From: Ettlia oleoabundans
Lineage: Eukaryota; Chlorophyta; Chlorophyceae; Chlamydomonadales
Assembly (NCBI GenBank): GCA_019693395.1
Contig: JAAMXP010005345.1
Coordinates: 1 to 37,244 of the forward strand
Direction of reading: 5' to 3'
Length of the DNA: 37,244 nucleotides
Shown here in pieces: positions 23,268 through 32,085 of the stretch (the first letter of the stretch is position 1; each line of letters begins with the position of its first letter). The notes beneath the pieces are model-generated. The model was given only the letters and a program-made list of their open reading frames with translations. It ran no database searches and was not told the DNA's origin. The position numbers and the translations under genes are program-made.

Positions 23268-23272
23268 TTACA
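23268..23272 (-). terminator. TGTAA poly(A) signal, uncharacterised plastid gene
   Basis: TTACA on the plus strand, read as TGTAA on the minus strand, 53 bp after the stop at 23326. It supports the placement of the last exon of this gene. Confidence 0.65.
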
Positions 23273-23325
23273 GTCAATACTACAAAAAATGCCATTTAAA
23301 CAAAATGTGCCATGGACGACGACAT

Positions 23326-24924
23326 TTAAGTGCTGTCGTCGACGAAGCAGCTCCCGAATGCGTAGTACTTGTTGATGGATGCCACCAATAGCTGCAGAGA
23401 GGAGGGACGGCGACAAAGTCCGCTTGAATCGCACCTAGTGCTGGATGCAAGGCCATCATGCGGCACCAGCACACTGGATGCAACAGATTAGGCTAGGTGC
23501 AACCACCCAAGGGCAACAGCTGCTTGGGGCCAGCCCAGCAGAGCACCAGGCTGTCCCACATCTGCAATATGCTGCAGGGCATTGCTGGCATGCTGGCTGC
23601 ATGCGGCTCCATGCTGCATGTTCGCCCACTGCCCGTTTCATGCCAGCCAGCGTCCGTTCCACAGCCACCAACCATTGCAGGCGCTTTGGTCAACACACAG
23701 GCCGCTGCAAACCGCGAAGACTTTCAACCCCAGCCACCAAGTTGTGCCAACCAGTAGAGCGGCTACAAACGTGCACCCAACCCGACATATCAGCCCCACC
23801 TGGCAGAAGTCCCTGATTGAGGTGCGAAGGTTCTCGTTGATGGCGCGGTCGCAGACCTTGCGAATTTCAAAATGCTTGCCCACAATCTCCTCCGCGTTGC
23901 CTTCAAGGACAGGCATGCCGTCTGCACAGAAAGAAGAGGGCTGATACAGTTGGACTGTTTGCAGGCAGGCAGGACGATAGGCAGGGCTTAAGGCAAGTGT
24001 GCCGATGGGAGGGTGCAGGCGAGCAGCATGGCGGTACTGGGTGAACCAAAAATGAAAGAGCAAGGTGGAGCTCTGCTTTGTTGACTCGGCTATCAGCGGG
24101 TGAACTCCGCCGTTCAAACCCAGCCACGCAACAGCTAAAGTGCGAGCACCACTGCCCCACGCAATGCCAGGAGCAACAACGCAGTGGCAGGCAAATCCAA
24201 GCAGGTGCAGCATTGCCAGCTCTGGAGCTGCTGCAATACTGCATATCGGCAGCTTACTATGCTCACGTGGCAACAGACCTGCTCCACGGCCCACCCAGTC
24301 GTGCTTGTAAGTGATCTCTTCATCAAATGCAACCCGCACGTCGGCGGCACTGACGCCGTCCTTAAGGAAAGAAACTGTGAAGCCCCACACCTGGTCGCCG
24401 CGCTTGTACATGGCCACCTGCAAGTTGAATTTGGAGGTCTTGTTGACGGGCTGACTGAAGGTGTGGCAGCAAGCGAAAGACAGGCAGGTGGGCTGGTCGG
24501 CAGGCAGCGGGCGCAGAGGTCGGAGGTGGGGGCTGCAAGTGCTGCACCCAACATTATGGCTGGCTTCTGGCACTGCACTCACCTTGCAGGGGTTGCCCAC
24601 GTTGGCCACGCCGTTTTCCTGCACCTCGATTATAGCCCACCGCACCAGCTGGTCGATGAGGTCTGCGCGCGGAATGAAGGCCGGAATTTCCACCTTGCTA
24701 ATGAGTTTTGTCGATCCGCTCTCCGCCTGCGCTGCTGCGGCAACCATGAGGCTGCGGCTGCTCCTGCTGCTGCAAAGGCTGCTGCTGTGGCGCTCTTGAG
24801 GCCGGACTGCAGGCCTGGGGCTGCACACAAACGTCCCGGGACGTGCATTGCCCTTCCTTAGAGCTTGCCGGCACTGAGCCGCTGCATGCAGTGAACTCTG
24901 CCCTGCTGCAACGGCGGACGACAT
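23326..24924 (-). CDS. Uncharacterised, probably plastid-targeted protein
   Basis: I do not recognise a function. Exons in transcript order: 24924-24583, 24450-24279, 23921-23800, 23391-23326; 233 residues, all junctions GT-AG and in phase. Residues 1-60 are rich in Ser, Arg and Ala with few acidic residues, as in a transit peptide. The rest is a compact domain with VEIPAFIPRADLIDQLVRWA, NVGNPCKV, KFNLQVAMYKRGDQVWGF, VSFLKDGVSAADVRVAFDEE, and a C-terminus reading LLVASINKYYAFGSCFVDDS. From memory it resembles uncharacterised plant proteins found in chloroplast stroma proteomes, but this was not checked. No transmembrane helix, catalytic motif or repeat is visible. The last exon was placed because it continues the frame, ends in a stop and is followed by TGTAA. 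It diverges from the ECR gene. Confidence 0.72.
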
Positions 24925-25154
24925 GCTGATGTCTTATCCGCCCGTCTGTTTCTGCAATGAAGGGTGACGAAACTTTACGTGTTAATGGTGAAGTTTGATG
25001 CCGCGATGGTGGACAGCACCGCCACCATGTCCACCAAAAGCATAGCACGACAAAGCACGGTTTGAGCCGTGACAAACCTATCAGCTGTGATCCGTCCTTT
25101 CATTGGCAGCAAGGTTGTGCAGTCGAGAGCGGGGTTTGGCCGAGATCGGTGCCG
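24925..25154. promoter_or_regulatory. Divergent promoter region, plastid gene / ECR
   Basis: Only 230 bp separate the two start codons, so both promoters and 5' UTRs must overlap or be very short. No TATA box is evident. An in-frame ATG at 25062 could extend ECR upstream, but 25155 gives the usual N-terminus. Confidence 0.55.
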
Positions 25155-27579
25155 ATGGTGGCGCTCAAACTTATTGTGAAGAGCCGCACAGGGCGGGAAC
25201 TATTGCCAGATGGTATTTTGGTGCCATCTGACGTAAGATCAACGCGTCCTCGGTCGCTGCGCTTCGCCCCAGTCACTGCAGCATCACCGCCCCACGCCTC
25301 AAGCGTACCCTTATTTTCATTGAACTGATGCAGGCTACCCTGGATGACCTCAAGGCGAGGTTTGCGGAGCTGAAGCCGCGCTACTATCCCTCCCGCCAGC
25401 GCTTCACGCTGCCGCCACGCGAGGGCCAGCGGTCGGGTGAAGCGCTGGCCAGCGGCAAAAAGCTGTCGGACTATGGGCTGGAAGACGGATCTGTGCTGCT
25501 GTTTAAGGACCTTGGCCCACAGGTGGGAGGTCAAGCCCTACCTGCCTATCAGAAGTCGTGGCTTTTAATTTGGTGTGCATGCACTGAGGGCCGGTGAGGT
25601 GTTGATTGCTGCCCAGCTGCTACTGGTTATCGACGGCATTCCAGAGTGGAAGAGTATGTGTAATTGTGTATGCAGGATACTTGAAAGGAAAGTACAGAGC
25701 ACCTCAACTGGAGGCTGCCAGCTCTCACTCCTTGCAGCTCCCTTCCTCAGCCGTTGATATGCCGACTCTGAGCGGCATGCATGTGCCCTGCCTCCTATGT
25801 CTATAACATGTACCACGCATGTCCCCATAACTCCATACCTCCCAGTTCCCCCCACTTACAAGGTATCTGCCCAACTTGTGCTTGCCGCGTGCTCTTGTGC
25901 AGATTGGGTATGCCACGGTATTTTTCTGTGAATATTTTGGTCCGCTGGTGGTCTACCCACTCTTCTTCTTCTTGCCTCAGTACCTCTACCCTGGAATAGA
26001 GTGAGTTCTTGACTTGCAGAATATTCTTGACAAGGGAGTGGTGGAACGCCGACACAAACATGAAATGTATTTGGGTTAAAGTGTCTCTGTTGAGCCTGCG
26101 TGGCGGTCAGCTTTGTTAACATAGTAAGGACATGCCATAAAGGCCTGCCGCTGCTCTCATGCTGGCACAGTCGCTGTTGTGACGTGGCCTGCAATTGAGG
26201 GTGGTATTCGAGTTTCTGTGCCTACTGCAGGGGCGGGCATAGGGAGAAGGGAGTTGTGCAGAAGCTTGCACTGGGCTACTGGACCTTCCACTACATCAAG
26301 CGCCTGCTAGAGACTTTCTTCGTGCACAAGTGAGAGTGGGTGGGTCGAAGGAGGCGCCCCAAACATGCTGCCACGCTTGGCAGGCGACATCTCTAGCACG
26401 GGACAGCTTGCATTCGTAATCTGTGAGCTTTGCAACAGGGAAACCCTGCCTTCAAGCAGCCCAGCTGGCTACCCATGCGCCTCGCTCATTTCGTGTCCAA
26501 TCCTGATGTTTCACCACTTCTGGTTGTCCATGCAGATTTAGCCATGCCACCATGCCTGTTTTCAACCTGTTCAAGAACTGTGCCTACTATTGGGGATTTG
26601 CTGCCTTTGTGGCTTACTTCATCAACCATCCACTCTACACCAGCCCGCCAGCGCAGCAGGCATACGCAGCCCTCGCGTGCAGCATGCTGTGCCAGTTTGC
26701 AAACTTCAGGTGTGGTAGGTTGGATGAGACCTGGTGATCAACAACGCGGGCTTTGGGAGGGATGGGCCATGTTTTTCTTTTGCGTAAAGCTGCCCTGCAG
26801 GTTGCTCCATGTTGCCTTGATTGCAGAGGAGCATGATATCAGCAGCAGGGATGTTGCATATTGTTGTCGCTTGGCGCTGTGCTGTTTTGTGCTGTGCTGT
26901 GCTTTCCTGTGGTGCCGCTGCTTTACCTCCATGGCATAATGCGGCGTCCCATCCCACGTGGAGGGGTGATTGACACGATTCGAGCCCTCCTGCTGCAGGT
27001 GCCACATCATCCTGGCCAACCTGCGTCCAGCTGGCAGCAAGGGGTATGTCATCCCCCGCGGCTTCCTCTTTGACTACATCACATGCCCCAACTACACGGC
27101 TGAGATCCTGGGATGGGTGGGCTTTACCGTTGCTACCCAGACCGCAGCGGCGGCGCTGTTCACCATCGTGGGTGCTGGCCAGATGGCGCAATGGGCCCTG
27201 GGCAAGCACAAGCGGCTGGTCAAGGTGAGTGGGGCACAGCCAGATGCGTGCTGCCTCGGCTGGTGCGGTGTAGAGGACGGTAAAGCTCTGCAACTGTGTG
27301 AGTCTTGGCTTTCTTGGGACTTAATGTATGCTTTGAAAAGAACGCATCAGTCTGCAACCGGGGGAGCGTGTTGTCCTGACCCTGAGTGGTAGCAGCAGAT
27401 GTGTGCAACCTGCTCTGCATGGACAATCCAGCTGTTCCAGTTTGATCTCGGCTGCCTGACGTCTCAGTAACTCGGCTGGGCCACTTCCCGGCTGCTGCTG
27501 CTGCCTGCAGACCTTTGACGGGCGGGAGGGGCGTGAGAAGTACCCGCGGCGCTGGATCATGCTGCCTCCCTTCTTCTGA
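25155..27579 (+). CDS. ECR: Very-long-chain trans-2-enoyl-CoA reductase (ECR/TSC13)
   Basis: Catalyses the last, NADPH-dependent step of the ER fatty-acid elongase cycle, reducing trans-2-enoyl-CoA to acyl-CoA for very-long-chain fatty acids (sphingolipids, cuticle-type lipids). Exons: 25155-25232, 25334-25522, 25903-26000, 26231-26329, 26536-26709, 26999-27224, 27511-27579; 310 residues, the usual family length. Residues 1 to about 85 form the family's ubiquitin-like N-terminal domain, including [19 protein letters not shown]. The membrane-embedded reductase part carries [83 protein letters not shown], and the C-terminus [13 protein letters not shown] typical of ER membrane ECRs. All junctions are GT-AG and in phase. 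It converges with the pseudokinase gene at 28040. Confidence 0.96.
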
Positions 27580-28039
27580 GCCGCTGTGCCTAGCGCTTCC
27601 CAACCATGCTCCTGCTGCCTGCTGGTTCACTCTACCCCTCCTGACGAAGTGCCGTCTTCCTCTCCTGACGATGTGCCCTGCTATTCCTGCTGCCGATGTG
27701 CCCTGCTGCCGCTCCTGCACACGTTGCCTTTGGGCATATGTTGCAACCCTTGGGACTTTCTGTTCCCAGCCCTTGCCTTCTTTCAATTGCTCCTTACAAT
27801 TCTCCTTCTCCTTGGAACCAGCCACTCTCTGGTCACCAGTTACTCAAATTGTAGCATGCGTGCCACATGTCGACAGCTACATGCAATCACATTTCCAGCA
27901 AACGTCAACAGTGAAGAAAATCAATCGTGAAACGCCCCTGCTAGGCGCAGAAATCATTGTGCCATTGGCCTCATTCCTTCAGCTTGCACTGATCAATGTT
28001 CACTGGGAGTTCTCTCAACAATAAAACAAGGAAACCCGG
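27580..28039. other. Convergent 3' region, ECR / pseudokinase
   Basis: 460 bp holding two facing 3' UTRs. The minus-strand gene has a TGTAA signal at 27794-27798. None was found for ECR, which must use a variant or end beyond the facing stop. The segment 27600-27800 on the plus strand is C/T-rich. No gene was recognised. Confidence 0.55.
27794..27798 (-). terminator. TGTAA poly(A) signal, pseudokinase gene
   Basis: TTACA on the plus strand, TGTAA on the minus strand, about 240 bp beyond the pseudokinase stop at 28040. The distance is typical for chlorophyte 3' UTRs. Confidence 0.55.
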
Positions 28040-31000
28040 TCAAAGTTCACAGAAGCGGCTCTGCGCCAGCTCAGCCGCGCTCTTTGTGCCGCGGACCAGG
28101 TGCTGCAGCAGCTGCCATCCAGCATCATCATCCTGTGACAGCAGCTCCACAGCTGCCTGCCAGTCAGACTCGTCCTCACAGTACTGCCTGCAATGGGCAG
28201 GGGTGCACAGGAACCTTTAGGAGTAGGGCAGGAGCTCCTCGTGTGCATCCCTGGCCAAGTCACTGGCAAGGTGGCTCAAGTCCTGGCAGGTTGGCAGAGG
28301 GAGCGGGGTGGATGCAGCTGTGCATCACGCTTTCATATCCCACACACTCGTGTCCCAGCTTACTTGAACTCTTCGACTCCCCACACAAACACCTCTCCAA
28401 GCAGCCTCTGCACCAGGTGCGCAGCGGGGGGCAGTAAAGCCAGCCCAGGTTTGTGCAGTCACTGGGCTGTGGGGGATAACACTCACTCCACCTGCCCTGC
28501 CATAGCCTAACCAAGGCAGCTGCCCTTGTCAGCCAACCAACCAGCCAGTTGATATGGCGGCGTGCACCTGCTGCAAAAATTTGTGACAAATGCAGACCAA
28601 TGCACGCCTTTGACTTTGCTGGCTGCCTGATACAGCAGCACACTGTCGGCGCCCCACCTGAATCGACTCGGCGCTGGTTAGCTGCGAGGGTCCGCCACGT
28701 GCCAATGCTGACAGCATGCACTCCAGCAGCACCACGGCTAGCGCCCGCAGGTCTTCCCGCTGAATGACACAACAGAGAATAAATGCACCTCCGTGAAAAC
28801 ACCCACAGAAGTTGTGTTGATCATCAACCAGGCACAAGCACGCTGGCAGCCATTCTGATGCGTACAACTATCCGGGCTGAGTGAGGTCTTTATTGCCAAG
28901 CCAAAGCAGCTCCTGCTGTGCAGCAGTAAAGTTCCAGGAAGAGGAAAGTGACAAGGTAGGGTTAGTGCACTACAAACCTAGTCGCATGCCACCACCACAG
29001 GGAGCCACCCACCTGGCCCAATGCCAGAGGTGTGTCGTCTGCTACAAGTGGAATGGGCTGCGGGTACAGAGCTGAAGGGTCATCGGCTTTCTTGGCCCGC
29101 TTGCCCTCCCGCGGCACCGACACTTTGCGTGCAAACCCAAACTGCAGCAAATGGTTGGGTTGATGGTGGAGTTGGAGACAAGGTACAGGGGGGAGCAGCG
29201 GACCTGCATCAAATCATTCCCTCATGCTTAGCGGCACGTGCTTGAAAAACACTGAATCCTTACATAGACCCTTGAAGCCGCCCCATCCACATCCCCAGCC
29301 CCACACATACACCACTCACATTGTCCAGCTTCACAACCAGCCGAGCTGCGGAGCGATCGTCAAAGGTGGAAAGCATGAGGGAGCCAGAGCCCAGCGCGCC
29401 ATGCACCACCCCTGCCTCGTGGCAGTAAGCCAGCGCCTGCAGCGAGCCGCGGGTGATTGACCTGCAGGCAACAAGGGGTGGCCACAGACTGGGCGGGCCC
29501 GTTTTCATTTGCAGGCAAACACCAAGCATTATACCTGAGTAAAAAGGGTTTCCACAAGCCCTTGCCTCTCATGTCTCGCGCAACCACACGCACCTACATG
29601 CCACCCCAATACTTTTTTGCAGCCCGTACCGCCACCCCGAACCATGCACCCACCTGATCATGCGGGCTCGATCGAGAAGGGAGCTGTCCTGCCCCCCAAA
29701 CAGGCGCCCCAGCCCGATGCCGCTGGTCTGCTGCGCTGCAGGGTAGAGCGCCAGCGGCGCCAATCCCTCCCATTTCAGCACCACCCAGAGTGCATCCTCG
29801 GGTTCCTCACCCTGCGACAAGGCATGAAATCACGCACGCAAGGTACATAACCGCGAGGGACCAGCAGCAGTGAGCAAGGGCGCATGAGCAGACGTGTACC
29901 CGTGTGGGCGATTTGTGCAGAACACAGGTGCACTCAAGGTGAGATAATGCTTTACGGAGCTCTTATCACCAAGCGACCACCAATGACTCATCCACTCATC
30001 CATGCCATACCAAAAACAGTCCCACTCAGCCGAGCACGGCTCCGACACAAACACAACCACCAGTGCACTGCCATCCAGGTGGCCAGCTTGCCTGCAGTAT
30101 CTCCTGCGCCTGAGCCGTCTGCCCCGCTAGGAAATAGCCTAGCAGCCGCACTATAGGTGGGTTGGCTGACAGCGGTGCTGAAGCGACCTGCCACTTCATG
30201 CTGGTCTCCGGCATGTCCGCAAGGTGCTTTAATACCTGCAAACAGACGTGGGAAACGGGAGTGCAATGGGTTTGGGCAGCTTGAGCCACCTGCTTCACTA
30301 AGCTAGCCAAGATTGTGGCACCGGCGGCACGCACATGAGGTATGTGATGTGTGTTGTCAGCAGTAGCTGGTGCATTCCGTGGAGGTGGCAGCAGTCATAC
30401 ATACCGGCATGCCAAGTGACAGTTTGTTGTGTTAGTCTGCTTGGGTGTGTTAGTCTGCTTGGGATGCACGAAGATGCTTAGGGTGGATAACCAACTAAGA
30501 GAGTGGAGGGGACATGGAGAAGTGGCACTTTCCTGAAGCTCGTTGCATGCCACTGCCTTGGCACCAGGTAGGTATTCCTTGATCAACACAACTACGGGAT
30601 CCTGCACAAGTAAAGCAGAGGGTGCAGTTTAAGAAAGTGCAGTTCCAAACAAGTCATTGACAGATCTCTGTACGACAGTGTTGTTCGCATTTCAAGATAC
30701 TCGATGTGACACGCAACCAATGTACCCGATAATCAACCATCCAAGCACCCACCCACCTGGAAGGGCATGCCAGAAAAATAGGATCCTGTGTAGGCGATGA
30801 CGGCAGTACGCGCTGATCGCTCCGAGGTTGGGATGGGAAAATCGTCAAGGTCAACTGAGGTGGTGGCCACCTGGCAAGCAGGGCAAATGGCAGCAACGAG
30901 CTGGGTGGGCTGGGTGGTTGGCTGAAGTAATCACATCTGGTTGCCACACAAACCCTATGTTCATGGGTGCATGATCGACAGGATGCAGTGCCAGGGATGG

Positions 31001-31820
31001 GGTAAAGCAGTTGTCAACCGATTGATGGCAGCACCCAATTGGTTCCCTGTCGCCTGACTTGTGCCTGCCATGGCCGGCACCTGGCCACAAGTAGGTTGCA
31101 ACGCATCATCCCTGATACAATACAGCCGCACCTGCTGGATGTTGATGGTGCCCAGCTCTTGCAGCAGCTCAAACTCGTCTGGGAAGAAGCCGCCATCACC
31201 CACAGATGCCAGTACCTCCGCCTCAGCAGCTTTCGTCTGCAGGACCTTGGCAGAAGGGCAAGGGGGGCAGGGCACGTGAGTAGCCTAATCACAGATGACG
31301 TTGGCAGCAATGGCGAGATTGTCGAGTGATGAACAGTGCAAGGATGCGTCCAGATACGACTAACAGTTGACTGCATAGGGGGTGATGTCAGCAGATAATA
31401 CACCCGTTAAAGTGTGGTGGCTTTGGTTGCCAAGCAATTCTCACGCACCTCATATCCAAAGGGGCGCAGCAGATCCGAGTCCTTCCGCTGCCGTCTGGCA
31501 GGCGGCCTGCTGGTGGCCTCATCCCCGGCTTCATCTAGGTTGCTGCCTCTTAAACCACCTGTGCGGCGGAGACGTTCTGCCTCTGCCGCCAGCTTGGCTG
31601 CCAGCGCATCAATATCGACAGCCTCCCCATCGCCGCCATCGCTGGCAGCGCGACGACGCCACCGCCGACACTGCCGTTGTCGTTGTAGCTTGCGGCGCCT
31701 GGGCTGCTGATCGTCTACGAAAGGTCTGGCCACCACGTTCGTCAGTCCATTGGGGGTCTTGCCGCCCGCACGCAGGCGTTGGAAGCACGAGATGGACAAG
31801 GGCGGGGAGCAGAATGTCAT
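28040..31820 (-). CDS. Protein-kinase-fold protein, predicted pseudokinase
   Basis: Exons in transcript order: 31820-31449, 31236-31132, 30870-30757, 30601-30533, 30235-30092, 29811-29654, 29461-29320, 29141-29013, 28759-28658, 28407-28364, 28187-28040; 508 residues. After an Arg-rich N-terminus (a possible transit peptide) and a short helical segment, a kinase domain starts near residue 170. The beta-3 Lys is K205 (VVVLIKEYL), the alpha-C Glu is E218 (CNELQ), and the hinge region contains LWVVLKWEGLAPL. The catalytic loop reads VVHGALGSGSLML (341-343 HGA in place of HRD, with the later Lys and Asn also lost), and DFG is NFG (368-370). The alpha-F Asp (REDLRAL) is kept, so the fold should form but not transfer phosphate. 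Exon 4 ends at a non-GT donor and exon 5 at a GC donor. Exon 2 may instead start at 31245. A role in plastid signalling is only a guess. Confidence 0.72.
30428..30463. repeat. Perfect 18-bp tandem duplication
   Basis: TGTGTTAGTCTGCTTGGG occurs twice, head to tail, at 30428-30445 and 30446-30463. It lies in the intron after pseudokinase exon 4, or, if the downstream donor is used, in coding sequence, where the minus strand encodes a repeated KQTNTP-type hexapeptide without breaking the frame. Confidence 0.95.
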
Positions 31821-32085
31821 TGCGTCAATTTTACATGCAACAGACTCTCAACAAGGTTTCAATTATACTGCGCGCTGCGAGGAAGGCGCCACTCTCAGCA
31901 ACTTTTCATCACCTGCTGCGCATGCTGCCATTTCGTTCGGTAGATGAAGGGAGACGAATCAGGAGATTCAGCAAGCGAAACGCGCTGGCCATCAACACTG
32001 TTTCACATTGAGGCCATTGAATTGAAAAGCTCTCCCGCCGAAAAGACCCCGCCATCCCACCACATTTTGAGTTGTTGCCCTCTTA
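31821..32085. promoter_or_regulatory. Divergent promoter region, pseudokinase / SANT gene
   Basis: 265 bp between two head-to-head start codons, AT-richer than the flanking exons. Both promoters must lie here. No TATA box or known element was recognised with confidence. Confidence 0.5.

Larger units (their letters stand above)
22600..23325. other. Convergent 3' intergenic region
   Basis: About 725 bp between the stops of ClpR4 (+) and the uncharacterised plastid gene (-). It holds both 3' UTRs. The open frames here, such as 22774-23163, lack recognisable motifs and are taken as chance. No RNA gene or repeat was seen. Confidence 0.6.

Noticed and set aside
23638..24924. Continuous minus-strand open frame of 428 codons
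   Set aside because: It runs through three clear introns of the plastid gene, each with GT donor and AG acceptor; intron parts lose the conserved composition, and splicing joins the domain without gaps.
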